DNA from: AP-15 sp963724435
Lineage (GTDB): Bacteria; Pseudomonadota; Alphaproteobacteria; ATCC43930; CGMCC-115725
Assembly (NCBI GenBank): GCA_963724435.1
Contig: CAVRUN010000010.1
Span: forward strand, 186,001-250,000
DNA length: 64,000 nucleotides
Direction: 5' to 3'
Within the stretch, counting starts at the first letter, position 1, and each line of letters begins with the position of its first letter. The notes beneath the pieces are model-generated. The model was not told the DNA's origin. It worked only from the letters and a program-made list of their open reading frames with translations, and searched no databases. Of this stretch, positions 1 through 7,868 are shown piece after piece. Made by a program: the position numbers and the translations under genes.

Positions 1-549
1 GTCGTAGCGATTGATCTCAATCGTCCGATGGCAGAAATCCGCCGGGATCTGTCGCAATACCCGGTCAAGACCCGACTGAGCCTGAGCGGGCCGCTTGTCG
101 TCGCGCGCGACATCGCCCACGCGAAGTTGCAGGAACGGCTCGATCGCGGCGAAGGGCTGCCGGATTATGTCAAGAGACATCCGATCTATTACGCCGGCCC
201 AGCTAAAACCCCGGCCGGCTATGCCTCGGGCTCGTTTGGGCCGACCACGGCCGGCCGCATGGATAGCTATGTCGATGCCTTTATGGCGGCGGGCGGCAGC
301 TTTGTCACTCTGGCAAAAGGCAATCGCGGACCCGAAGTGCGGGACGCGTGCCGCAAGCATGGCGGATTTTACCTGGGCTCGATCGGCGGTCCGGCAGCCC
401 GTCTCGCACAAGACTGCATTCGCAAGGTCAAGGTTCTCGAATATCCCGAACTCGGCATGGAGGCGGTCTGGCGGATCGAGGTCGAAAATTTTCCTGCCTT
501 CATCGTCGTTGACGACAAGGGCAATGATTTCTTTGCCGCGCTGACTTGA
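1..549 (+). CDS. class I fumarate hydratase, C-terminal part (5' end outside window)
   Basis: The frame is open from base 1 to a TGA at 547-549, giving the last 182 residues of the protein. It matches the C-terminal (beta) domain of iron-sulfur class I fumarases, which interconvert fumarate and malate in the TCA cycle in the cytoplasm. Recognisable stretches are LSLSGPLVVARDIAHAK, YYAGPAKTPAGYASGSFGPT and GGPAARLAQDCI, all typical of this domain. The cysteine-bearing N-terminal domain that holds the 4Fe-4S cluster would lie upstream of the window. L(+)-tartrate dehydratase beta subunits share this fold, but the long C-terminal ending (ENFPAFIVVDDKGNDFF) is the fumarase form. The stop codon overlaps the TTG proposed as the start of the next gene. 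Confidence 0.9.
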   Translation, partial: VVAIDLNRPMAEIRRDLSQYPVKTRLSLSGPLVVARDIAHAKLQERLDRGEGLPDYVKRHPIYYAGPAKTPAGYASGSFGPTTAGRMDSYVDAFMAAGGSFVTLAKGNRGPEVRDACRKHGGFYLGSIGGPAARLAQDCIRKVKVLEYPELGMEAVWRIEVENFPAFIVVDDKGNDFFAALT

Positions 550-1118
550 GACGGGACCGCGCTGGGCTCGATGCGCAGGCGCCGCGAGTGGCGGCGGACG
601 ACCTGCTGGACTCGCTCATTCGCGGTGAAAACGGCGCCTGGGAAGCGTTTGTACGGCGCTATGCGGGGCTTGTCGTTGCCGCAGTGCGTGGGGTCGCGCG
701 CGAGGGAGCGGACGTTGAAGATTTGACCCAGGAAGTCTTTCTGCGGCTGTGCCGCAATGATTTTCGGCTGCTACGCAGCTACGATCCGGCTCGGGCAGGG
801 CTATCGACCTGGATCACGATTGTCGCTCGCAGCACCGCACGCGATGCAATGCGCCGCCATCGGCCGGTTACTGTGCCGATCAATGTGGTTCCCGAGGGAC
901 AGCTCTCCGTAGATGCGGTAGAGCCCGTCAGTAAGCTGAAACTGCCGGAGGCGCTGCTGTCGCCGCGTCAACGCCAGATCCTGTCGATGCTTTACGACCA
1001 CGAGATGGAGGTCGCCGAAATCGCCCAGCAGCTCGGCATCGATCCGCAAACCGTGCGCAGCGCACATCACAAGGCGATGATCAAATTGCGCGCCTATTTC
1101 AAGGCGGAAGCTGAATGA
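546..1118 (+). CDS. ECF-type RNA polymerase sigma factor
   Basis: A 190-aa protein with the two-domain layout of extracytoplasmic-function sigma factors. Region 2 spans about residues 27-75 (ENGAWEAFVRRYAGLV, then DVEDLTQEVFLRL), and region 4 spans about residues 138-183 (LSPRQRQILSMLY, then VAEIAQQLGIDPQTVRS, a helix-turn-helix for the -35 element). It would redirect RNA polymerase to a small stress regulon. The start is uncertain: TTG at 546 overlaps the fumarase stop, while an in-frame GTG at 588 lies closer to the conserved region; neither has a clear ribosome binding site. The two following genes look like its anti-sigma factor and a periplasmic sensor, which implies signal-controlled release. 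Confidence 0.88.
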   Translation: MRRDRAGLDAQAPRVAADDLLDSLIRGENGAWEAFVRRYAGLVVAAVRGVAREGADVEDLTQEVFLRLCRNDFRLLRSYDPARAGLSTWITIVARSTARDAMRRHRPVTVPINVVPEGQLSVDAVEPVSKLKLPEALLSPRQRQILSMLYDHEMEVAEIAQQLGIDPQTVRSAHHKAMIKLRAYFKAEAE

Positions 1119-1188
1119 ACATGCAAACCATAAGGTTGCGGGGATGCCGCCGTTGTCCCTCGCCTAAATATTCTCAGAGAGCGGTGCG

Positions 1189-1749
1189 ATGACCCGGATT
1201 GACGATGAAATGGGAAAACCGGCGAGTTTCGAAGCCGGTCGAACTTTGTGGCAACGCTGCTGCATTGCCGAGACCGCCGAAAGTGAAAGCCAACGTTTTC
1301 TCGATCTTGCGACTTTGGCCGACGGAATGCTCGATGACGATGAACACGATCGCATCGCCGCCCTAGTCGCGAGCGATCCGGTTGCGATGGCGGATGTCGC
1401 GGCGGCGCGGGCGCTTTCCACCGGCGGGATCGCGATGCCGGGCGGGTTGGAGCCGATCATTGAACGCGCGATCGCGATCGTCGCTCCGGCACCCGAGCGC
1501 AGCCGCAAAATCGCCGCGTCGCCGGCATCAAACCACCGCCATGTTCTTCACGGGGTGGCGCAATGGGGCAGTCTTGCCGCGGCGATCGCATTTACCAGCT
1601 GGCTTGGCTTTGCGATGGGCAGCGGCGTTTCGCAGACGCTGACCCAGCCCAGCCAGTCGAACCAGATCAGCGACGAGAATTTTCTGCCTGAATTGCTCGA
1701 TCCATCGACCGGGTTTCTGCGCGATCTCGGCAGCGGCCTGCAGTCATGA
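1189..1749 (+). CDS. probable membrane anti-sigma factor
   Basis: A 186-aa protein with a cytoplasmic N-terminal half, one hydrophobic segment at about residues 124-146 (VAQWGSLAAAIAFTSWLGFA) and a short outer tail. The N-terminal part (FLDLATLADGMLDDDEHDRIAALVASDP) resembles the short helical, acidic domain of anti-sigma factors that count residues down from a DGxL motif. I recognise the architecture rather than a named family. Its position directly after an ECF sigma gene and its 4-base ATGA overlap with the next gene support a role in holding the sigma factor at the membrane until a signal arrives. A generic one-pass membrane protein cannot be excluded. Confidence 0.65.
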   Translation: MTRIDDEMGKPASFEAGRTLWQRCCIAETAESESQRFLDLATLADGMLDDDEHDRIAALVASDPVAMADVAAARALSTGGIAMPGGLEPIIERAIAIVAPAPERSRKIAASPASNHRHVLHGVAQWGSLAAAIAFTSWLGFAMGSGVSQTLTQPSQSNQISDENFLPELLDPSTGFLRDLGSGLQS

Positions 1750-2249
1750 TTCTCGCCGAACCGATCACACGCAGCGGCGCGCGGCAAAACTGGTGGAAGG
1801 TATTGCTGGCTTTGTCGCTGGCGCTGAACCTGTTTTTCGTGGTCGGGGCGTTGTGGATTCGGCTGCATGCGCCGCCACCGATGCTGTCGGCGGAAGACCG
1901 GCTTGAGCAGATGGCCGGCGAACTCAAGCTCGACGCCCAACAAAAACAGGCCTTCGAACATTATTCGCAAGCCATTCGCGAGCGGATAAGAGCGATGCAT
2001 GGCGCGGTGCAGCCCTTGATCGCCAGCGCCTGGTCGGAAGTCGGTAAGCCAAGCGCCGACGAGGCCAAGGTCATGCAGCTATTCGATCAGGCCTCGGAGG
2101 AGCGGCGCGCCTTTATGCGTGACCTGACAACGACGACACTCGGTTTTATGGCGACTCTGTCGCCCGAGCAGCGGGCCAAATTCGTCCAGCTCGCCCGCCA
2201 GCGTCCGCGTCCCTGGTCGCCGCCTCCGGGTCACGAGGGAGCGCAGTAA
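1746..2249 (+). CDS. periplasmic heavy-metal sensor-like protein (CnrX/Spy type)
   Basis: A 167-aa protein with an N-terminal membrane segment at about residues 17-39 (WWKVLLALSLALNLFFVVGA) followed by a helical periplasmic domain. LSAEDRLEQMAGELKLDAQQKQAFEHY and the later LSPEQRAKFVQLARQRP are characteristic of the Spy/CpxP/ZraP/RcnX-type helical family, where LTxxQ or LSPEQR motifs recur. In Cnr-like systems such a protein senses metal and signals through a membrane anti-sigma factor to an ECF sigma factor; the gene order here (sigma, membrane protein, periplasmic helical protein) is the same, so an equivalent role is inferred. No cluster of His, Cys or Met that would identify a metal is visible. 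The start overlaps the previous stop by 4 bases. Confidence 0.75.
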   Translation: MILAEPITRSGARQNWWKVLLALSLALNLFFVVGALWIRLHAPPPMLSAEDRLEQMAGELKLDAQQKQAFEHYSQAIRERIRAMHGAVQPLIASAWSEVGKPSADEAKVMQLFDQASEERRAFMRDLTTTTLGFMATLSPEQRAKFVQLARQRPRPWSPPPGHEGAQ

Positions 2250-2280
2250 CAACATCGGGAACTTGGCTGGTCCTTCGCCC

Positions 2281-2922
2281 TTATTTTGTTCCGAACAGGC
2301 GATCGCCGGCATCGCCGAGACCCGGCAGGATATAGCCGTGGGCATCGAGGCAGCGGTCAAGCGCCGCGGCGACAATGGTAACGTTCGGAAAGACGCTCAG
2401 AACCGTATCGACCCCTTCGGGGGCAGCCACCAGGCAGACAAACTTGATCGAGCGCGCCCTTAGCTCGACAAGGCGGGATATTGCCGCTACCGCCGAATTG
2501 CCGGTCGCCAGCATCGGGTCGACCAGGATCACGTCGCGCTCGTCCAAGTCATCGGGCAGCTTCAAATAATATTCGACCGCTTGCAGGGTGCGTGGCTCCC
2601 GATAAATCCCGATATGACCGACCCTGGCTGAAGGCAGCAGGTCGAGCATTCCGTCGAGAATGCCGTTGCCGGCACGCAAGATCGAAACCAGGCATAATTT
2701 CTTGCCGGCCAATAAAGGAAAACTGCCGCGCTCGAGCGGTGTCGTAATTTCGGCGGGTTCGACCGGCAGGTCGCGCGTTGCCTCATAGGCGAGCAGCAAG
2801 CTGATCTCTCGCAGCAGCCGCCGGAACTCCGCGGTCGAGGTATCACGGTCGCGCATCAGCGACAATTTATGCCGGACGAGCGGATGTTCGACGACGGTCA
2901 ATCCCGTCCGCGGCTGCTGCAT
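2281..2922 (-). CDS. upp: uracil phosphoribosyltransferase
   Basis: A 213-aa protein of standard length. It makes UMP from uracil and PRPP in the cytoplasm. The PRPP-binding loop is visible as VILVDPMLATGNSA, the N-terminal core as EHPLVRHKLSLMRD, and the uracil-binding C-terminus as YILPGLGDAGDRLFGTK. The frame is open further upstream, but the ATG at 2922 has a strong AGGAGG-like ribosome binding site and begins where the family begins. The gene lies 10 bases after the URC4 stop, as the third member of a URC1-URC4-upp operon. In yeast the matching phosphoribosyltransferase (URC6) is needed for the URC route, so here the enzyme probably serves uracil breakdown as well as salvage. Confidence 0.95.
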   Translation of the reverse strand: MQQPRTGLTVVEHPLVRHKLSLMRDRDTSTAEFRRLLREISLLLAYEATRDLPVEPAEITTPLERGSFPLLAGKKLCLVSILRAGNGILDGMLDLLPSARVGHIGIYREPRTLQAVEYYLKLPDDLDERDVILVDPMLATGNSAVAAISRLVELRARSIKFVCLVAAPEGVDTVLSVFPNVTIVAAALDRCLDAHGYILPGLGDAGDRLFGTK

Positions 2923-2932
2923 CAACTTCCTC

Positions 2933-4144
2933 CTAGAACAAGGTGCCGTCGCTGACGATCCTGATCGGCGCGCTGCCGTCGGCCAGGCGGGCGGAGGCGA
3001 TTTCGCGGCCCGCCGCCCAGCTGCCGCCTTCGAGCATGCAGACAAGCGGGAACTCGGCAGCACTCCTGCCCAGCCGTTTCCGCACTAACGGCGTCAGGCG
3101 GTCGAGCAAGGCCACGGTCAAGGCCCGCCACTCCACCACAGCCTCACTTGCTGCATCGAGCGGCTCGGCAAGCAAATACTCTTCGCGCGGCAGAATGACG
3201 CCGCAGTCGATAAGGAGCCCGCCATTGCGGTATTCCGGGAGCCCGGTCAGCCCGTCGAGGCCTGCGATCCGCAATCCTCCGGCATCAAGTGGCTCGACCA
3301 GCGAATAAGCGAGCCATTGCGTCAGTTTGTGAAATGGTACGATACCGTCGCCAGGCACCGCGCTGTGCCATCCGCAATCGCCGAGCGCCACGCCGCCCAG
3401 GCTCAACCGGTTTGGCCAGATCGGTCCGAGAGCGAACAGCAAGGTGCGCAGAATCTCTGTGGCCGGCAGTTCTCCGCGTTGCGCCCGCCAGTAATCGAAC
3501 AGATGACCGGGCCGCGCTGGAGCACCGAACTTTTCGGCGTTCGTCGCACATACTTCACCCAATCGCCGCAGCAACGCCGCTCGGCTGTCGAGCCCGAGGA
3601 GTTGGTTGCCGGGGGCATGCTGGAACGCCACCCCCAGAGTTTCGGGCGTCATCCGCGCCAGTACCGCCGCGTCGGCGCGCCAGGGTGCGGCTGGATCGGC
3701 GGAAAACAGCCCGCGCTGCATCGCTCGCAGGCTCGCCACAGCCAGCCCTTCCGATCGTCCCCAGACCTGACCGGTCGCGGCCTCGAGGTAATGCCACCCT
3801 GGCCCGGCCCCGGCATCGAGTAAGACGGATACGACCGCAAGATCGATGGCTGCTCGGGTTCGCTCGGGCTGATCGGCATCGGCGGCGACCAGCGCCGACC
3901 GGTCGACCCCACCGACACCAAAGTGCCGCCAGCGGCTGTGATAAGGGACTGCGAGATCGGGATAGCGTCGGCGCGTGATCGCCGCGATCCGATCGGCAGC
4001 GTCGCCGAGGCGATCCATCTCGAGGCGGAAATGTTGGGTGTCACCGCGTCCGGCGGCCGCAAACACGATTTCGCAGCTTTCGCGCACTGCGGCGGCGCTC
4101 AGCAGCGCCACCGCTCTCGCGCGATCGTCACTCGCCGAGGGCAC
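2933..4144 (-). CDS. URC4/urg3 family protein (DUF1688), uracil catabolism
   Basis: A 403-aa protein of the DUF1688 family, named URC4 in Lachancea kluyveri and urg3 in fission yeast. It is required for the URC pathway of uracil degradation, but its reaction is not established to my knowledge. Conserved stretches include YHSRWRHFGVGGVDR, LLDAGAGPGWHYLEA, GRSEGLAVASLRAMQRGLFS and NGGLLIDCGVILPR. The frame stays open to 4237, but a GTG at 4144 sits inside the end of URC1 and gives the usual family length; it overlaps the URC1 stop by 17 bases, which suggests translational coupling. The adjacent URC1 and upp genes make the pathway assignment strong even though the chemistry is unknown. Confidence 0.9.
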   Translation of the reverse strand: MPSASDDRARAVALLSAAAVRESCEIVFAAAGRGDTQHFRLEMDRLGDAADRIAAITRRRYPDLAVPYHSRWRHFGVGGVDRSALVAADADQPERTRAAIDLAVVSVLLDAGAGPGWHYLEAATGQVWGRSEGLAVASLRAMQRGLFSADPAAPWRADAAVLARMTPETLGVAFQHAPGNQLLGLDSRAALLRRLGEVCATNAEKFGAPARPGHLFDYWRAQRGELPATEILRTLLFALGPIWPNRLSLGGVALGDCGWHSAVPGDGIVPFHKLTQWLAYSLVEPLDAGGLRIAGLDGLTGLPEYRNGGLLIDCGVILPREEYLLAEPLDAASEAVVEWRALTVALLDRLTPLVRKRLGRSAAEFPLVCMLEGGSWAAGREIASARLADGSAPIRIVSDGTLF

Positions 4145-5402
4145 GGCCCCTGACGCTGTGTAGATCCTCGCTGTCGGGCACGCCGGATGGCGCGAAATAG
4201 CCTGCCGCCTTTTTCGCCTCGATTTCCACCGAAGCATCGAGCGGCACCAGCCCCTCCGGAATCGCCACCTGTTCGACGATTTCGATTCCCTGCCCTTCGA
4301 CGGCGGTCCGCTTCATGTTCGACATCGACACCCAGCGGTCGATGCGTCTTACGCCGAGCCAGTGCAGCACGTCGGGCATCAATTCCTGAAAGCGCAAATC
4401 CTGCACGCCAGCAATGCATTCGGTGCGGCGAAAGTAGGTGTCGGCGCGGTCGCCGCCCGGTTGCCGCTTGCGCGCGTTGTAGACCAGGAATTTGGTGACC
4501 TCGCCTAATGCGCGGCCCTCTTTGCGATTGTAAACGATGATGCCGCCCCCGCCCTGTTGGGCGGTCACGACACAGACCTCAATCCCGTGCACCAAATAAG
4601 GCCGGCAGGTGCAAATGTCGGAGCCGAACACATCCGAGCCGTTGCACTCATCGTGAACTCGGCAGGCAATGACCGTCCCCGGCACAGTGATACGGTCGAC
4701 GTCGCCAAACAAATAGACCGTCGTTCCGCCGACCGGCGGCAGCAAAACTTCGAGGTCCGGCCGCGTTACCAGTTCGGGAAACATGCCACCGGTTTCCTCG
4801 AACAGGCTGCGGCGCAGCTCCGCCTCGGCGACGCCAAAGCGCTCGGCGAGACCTGGTAGATACCAGACCGGGTCGATCGCCGCCTTGGTCACGCGGATCT
4901 CGCAATTGTCCAGGAGTACTCGCCCGTCGGCGACCAAGCCACCCGCCGCGACCCGCTCGCGTATTTCCGGCATCGCAATGCGTGCGGTCGTGACGGCAAT
5001 CGTCGGGCGCACATCGAGACCGTCGCGGATCGATCCGGCAAAAACCTCGCCGACGAGATGACCCCAAGGGTCGAGCGAAACGATTTTTGCGGGATCGCCC
5101 CATGCCGCATTGGGCGCGATCAACGCCGCCGGGGCAGTGTCCGTAAAATCGGGTCGGTAGTCGCGCGCCAGCGCTTTCGTCGCGACCGCGAGGGCGCGGT
5201 AAATTCCATATGATCCGGAGTAAGCGCCGATCGCGTTACGTCGGCTTGGCTCGGCCGCGCTCGCGACGACCGGTCCGCGCTCGGCCGGGTCTGCCGCTCC
5301 CCAATGCAGCGATACAGGGCGCTGACCCGCGCTCCCGGGATGAGAGGTAAGACGAATATGGCGCGGTATTGCAGGCTCCATGTGCTGTTCTAACTCATTC
5401 AA
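4128..5402 (-). CDS. GTP cyclohydrolase II-like protein, URC1 type
   Basis: A 424-aa protein with a RibA-like catalytic domain in its second half: HDECNGSDVFGSDICTC supplies the three zinc-binding cysteines, followed by QQGGGGIIVYNRKEGRALGE in the place of the RibA nucleotide site. About 200 extra N-terminal residues and the ending (FQELMPDVLHWLGVRRIDRW) mark the URC1 subgroup rather than riboflavin-pathway RibA. URC1 is needed to degrade uracil by the URC route, where it is thought to act on a uracil-derived nucleotide; that substrate is not proven by this sequence. ATG at 5402 and ATG at 5381 are both possible starts, neither with a strong ribosome binding site. It heads the URC1-URC4-upp operon. 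Confidence 0.9.
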   Translation of the reverse strand: MNELEQHMEPAIPRHIRLTSHPGSAGQRPVSLHWGAADPAERGPVVASAAEPSRRNAIGAYSGSYGIYRALAVATKALARDYRPDFTDTAPAALIAPNAAWGDPAKIVSLDPWGHLVGEVFAGSIRDGLDVRPTIAVTTARIAMPEIRERVAAGGLVADGRVLLDNCEIRVTKAAIDPVWYLPGLAERFGVAEAELRRSLFEETGGMFPELVTRPDLEVLLPPVGGTTVYLFGDVDRITVPGTVIACRVHDECNGSDVFGSDICTCRPYLVHGIEVCVVTAQQGGGGIIVYNRKEGRALGEVTKFLVYNARKRQPGGDRADTYFRRTECIAGVQDLRFQELMPDVLHWLGVRRIDRWVSMSNMKRTAVEGQGIEIVEQVAIPEGLVPLDASVEIEAKKAAGYFAPSGVPDSEDLHSVRGRALGE

Positions 5403-5579
5403 TCGGCTAAATCCGATAATTGGAACTTAGTGACCCCGCTCGGTCATCGCAACACGGCAACACGTTTCGCTGAATTCGCGCCAGCCGGTAGGGCGAGAAC
5501 TCTGGCGCTGACCGAACTTTCCGGTTTGCTGCGATGTTTGAGCAGAGCGGTACACAATCCAACCTACGGAGAACGTCTA

Positions 5580-5846
5580 ATGAAACGCGCGCTAGTCTTG
5601 GCGATACCATTGCTTGCAGCCGGCCTCGCCGGCGGACCCGCAAACGCCGCCGGTTGTTTGAAGGGCGCGGCAATCGGCGGGGTCGCGGGCCACTTCGCCG
5701 GCCATCATGGTTTGCTTGGTGCGGGCGCCGGATGCTTAATCGGTCATCATGAAGCATCGAAACACGCCCGCGAAAGAGCCCAGCAGCAACAGCAAGGCAG
5801 CACCAACGCCGAAGGTACGCAGGCGAACTCCAACTCCGGCCGATAG
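5580..5846 (+). CDS. small secreted glycine-zipper-like protein
   Basis: An 88-aa protein with a clear Sec signal peptide (residues 1-24, MKRALVLAIPLLAAGLAGGP ending in ANAA). The mature part has a glycine-rich segment, GAAIGGVAGHFAGHHGLLGA, resembling the 2TM glycine-zipper pattern of small envelope proteins, then a polar Q- and S-rich tail. ATG at 5580 is chosen because it begins the signal peptide and follows GGAG; the longer open frame upstream is not needed. It probably sits in the periplasm or an outer-membrane-associated site. Function is unknown. It is transcribed divergently from URC1. Confidence 0.75.
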   Translation: MKRALVLAIPLLAAGLAGGPANAAGCLKGAAIGGVAGHFAGHHGLLGAGAGCLIGHHEASKHARERAQQQQQGSTNAEGTQANSNSGR

Positions 5847-5935
5847 CTAAAGACCTGGCGGGAAAACGCATAGGCTACCCGGAGGCAAAAAGCTAAACTT
5901 GCGCGGAGCATGCAGGCCGCAACGGGCTCGCCGTC

Positions 5936-6862
5936 ATGGATCCGCGCAAATTTCGAGACCCTTTCGTTACCGCCGCGGGTGAACGGCGCGCGCAAGTCGC
6001 GCTGAAGGCGCTCGAAACACTGTGGTTCAACACGGGCACATTGTGCAACCTGACCTGCGGCCATTGTTACATCGAATCCTCACCAAAGAATGATCGCCTT
6101 GTCTATCTGACTGCGACAGAGGTCGCCGAATATCTCGACGAGATCGCCGCTTCCGGACTGCCGACCAGATTAATCGGCTTCACCGGCGGCGAGCCGTTCA
6201 TGAACCCCGAATTGCCAGCGATGCTGCAGGACGCACTGTCCCGCGGCTTTAACGCATTGGTGCTGACCAACGCGATGAAGCCGATGATGAAATGCCGGGC
6301 GGCGTTGCTTGAGTTGAAAGAGCGGTACGGCTGTCGGCTGACCATCCGTGTCTCAATCGACCATTACGGCCGCGCCGTACACGAAGAGGAGCGCGGCCGG
6401 CGCAGCTGGAAGCCGACAATCGAGGGACTTTGTTGGCTAGCAAATAACAGGTTTAGCTTGCACGTCGCCAGCCGCCGGCTGTCGGGTGAGACGGAAGCCG
6501 AGATCCGCGACGGCTTCGCCCAACTCTTTGACGCGCTGGGTGTGAGAATCGACGCCGCTGATCCGGTCCGGCTGATGGTCTTTCCCGAAATGGATGCCGC
6601 TGCAGACGTCCCCGAAATTACCGAGGCGTGTTGGGAGCTTCTGGGCAAATCGCCGGAGAGCGTGATGTGCGCCTCCGCGCGCATGGTCGTCAAACGCAAG
6701 GGGGTCCCACACCCGGTCGTCCTCGCCTGCACCCTGTTGCCTTATGACGAGCGCTTTGAACTCGGTCCCACCCTCGCCGGAGCGAGCGGCGCCGTGCCGC
6801 TCAACCATCCCCATTGCGCCAAATTCTGTGTGCTCGGCGGCGGCGCCTGCAGCCGCGGTTGA
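5936..6862 (+). CDS. radical SAM protein of unknown substrate
   Basis: A 308-aa radical SAM enzyme. The cluster motif is C37-x3-C41-x2-C44 in TLCNLTCGHCYIESS, which binds the 4Fe-4S that cleaves S-adenosylmethionine, and the SAM-binding GGE follows in FTGGEPFMNPELP. The C-terminus adds cysteines (HPHCAKFCVLGGGACS) that could bind an auxiliary cluster. The N-terminal LETLWFNTGTLCN form is shared by a group of uncharacterised proteobacterial members. Neighbours give no substrate clue: a small secreted protein upstream and a MarR-GNAT regulator downstream. It could be a peptide or cofactor modifying enzyme; I cannot assign the reaction. Confidence 0.85.
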   Translation: MDPRKFRDPFVTAAGERRAQVALKALETLWFNTGTLCNLTCGHCYIESSPKNDRLVYLTATEVAEYLDEIAASGLPTRLIGFTGGEPFMNPELPAMLQDALSRGFNALVLTNAMKPMMKCRAALLELKERYGCRLTIRVSIDHYGRAVHEEERGRRSWKPTIEGLCWLANNRFSLHVASRRLSGETEAEIRDGFAQLFDALGVRIDAADPVRLMVFPEMDAAADVPEITEACWELLGKSPESVMCASARMVVKRKGVPHPVVLACTLLPYDERFELGPTLAGASGAVPLNHPHCAKFCVLGGGACSRG

Positions 6863-6873
6863 AGTGTCGATAG

Positions 6874-6899
6874 TTGACTTTGTCAATTGATCAGTTGAC
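6874..6899. promoter_or_regulatory. overlapping inverted repeats, probable MarR-type operator
   Basis: TTGACTTTGTCAA at 6874-6886 is a perfect inverted repeat (TTGAC, 3-base gap, GTCAA), and the same GTCAA arm pairs again with TTGAC at 6894-6898. The site lies 30-55 bases upstream of the MarR-GNAT start, the usual place for autoregulation by a MarR dimer. The binding protein is inferred from position only. Confidence 0.5.
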
Positions 6900-6928
6900 G
6901 ATAGCTTCTTTGTGGCGGCGAGGGAGCC

Positions 6929-7813
6929 ATGGCCGATATCGCATTCGATCGGTGTATTGCCGCGCTGCGCCGTTTCAATCGCTTCTATACGCAAAGAATC
7001 GGCGTGCTCGAGGAGGGGCTGCTCGACAGCCGCTTCTCGCTGACTGAGGCGCGTGTGCTTTATGAACTTGCACATTACGAAGACGGCACCGCCGCCCAGC
7101 TCGGCAAGCAGTTGGGTTTGGACCGCGGCTATTTGAGCCGGATCTTGCGTGGTTTCGAGCGGGGTGGATTGGTCTGTCGCACGCACTCGACCACCGACCG
7201 GCGCCTCACGTTGCTGGCGTTGACACCGCAGGGCCGATCGACCTTCAGCGAGCTTGATGCGCGCTCGCAAGCGGCAACCGGCGCGCTGTTATCCCGTTTG
7301 TCGACAGATGAACACCGTCGGCTGGTCGCTGCCACGGGGGCGATCGAGCGGCTGCTCGGCGGGCGGGCTGAAACCGATGTCGCCTATCTGTTGCGCCCGC
7401 ATCGGGCGGGCGATATCGGCTGGATCATCTCGCGACATGGTGCGCTCTATGCGCAGGAATTCGGTTGGAACATCGAGTTCGAAGCGCTGGTGGCCGAGAT
7501 CGCCGCTAAATTCGTACGGGGCTTCAATCCGCAGCGGGACTGTTGCTGGATTGCCGAAAAAGACGGCGAGAACGTCGGTTCGGTGGTGCTCGTTAAAGAT
7601 AACGAAACCACCGCCAAGCTGCGATTGCTGCTGGTCGAACCGCGAGCGCGCGGCTATGGCATCGGCGCGAAGCTGGTGCAGGAATGCCTGCGGTTCGCCC
7701 ATGAGGCTGGTTACCACAAGGCCACATTGTGGACTAACAGCGTGCTCGTAGCGGCCCGTCGTATCTACGAAAGCGCCGGCTTCCAGATGGTCGAACTCGC
7801 AGCCGCACCATAG
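6929..7813 (+). CDS. bifunctional MarR regulator / GNAT acetyltransferase, 3' end frameshifted
   Basis: A fusion of an N-terminal winged-helix MarR domain (about residues 30-140; LTEARVLYELAHYEDGTAAQ and LGLDRGYLSRILRGFE) and a C-terminal GNAT domain (about 150-290; RLLLVEPRARGYGIGAKLV is the acetyl-CoA loop, ARRIYESAGFQ the last strand). The fusion is a known family. The frame ends early in VELAAAP, while another frame from 7797 continues with QPHHSFGQDLVGETWELAL to a TAG at 7857-7859, which is the expected family C-terminus. Removing a single C near 7796 joins them exactly, so the real gene very probably ends at 7859. GAGGGAG precedes the ATG. Confidence 0.88.
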   Translation: MADIAFDRCIAALRRFNRFYTQRIGVLEEGLLDSRFSLTEARVLYELAHYEDGTAAQLGKQLGLDRGYLSRILRGFERGGLVCRTHSTTDRRLTLLALTPQGRSTFSELDARSQAATGALLSRLSTDEHRRLVAATGAIERLLGGRAETDVAYLLRPHRAGDIGWIISRHGALYAQEFGWNIEFEALVAEIAAKFVRGFNPQRDCCWIAEKDGENVGSVVLVKDNETTAKLRLLLVEPRARGYGIGAKLVQECLRFAHEAGYHKATLWTNSVLVAARRIYESAGFQMVELAAAP

Positions 7814-7868
7814 CTTTGGCCAGGATCTTGTCGGCGAAACCTGGGAACTGGCTCTGTAGCAAACTCCG

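Noticed and set aside
2945..3978. Plus-strand open frames opposite URC4
   Set aside because: Arginine- and proline-rich shadows of a conserved minus-strand gene.
6437..7270. Minus-strand open frame across the radical SAM and MarR-GNAT genes
   Set aside because: It spans the ends of two convincing plus-strand genes and an intergenic operator, with no recognisable domain.
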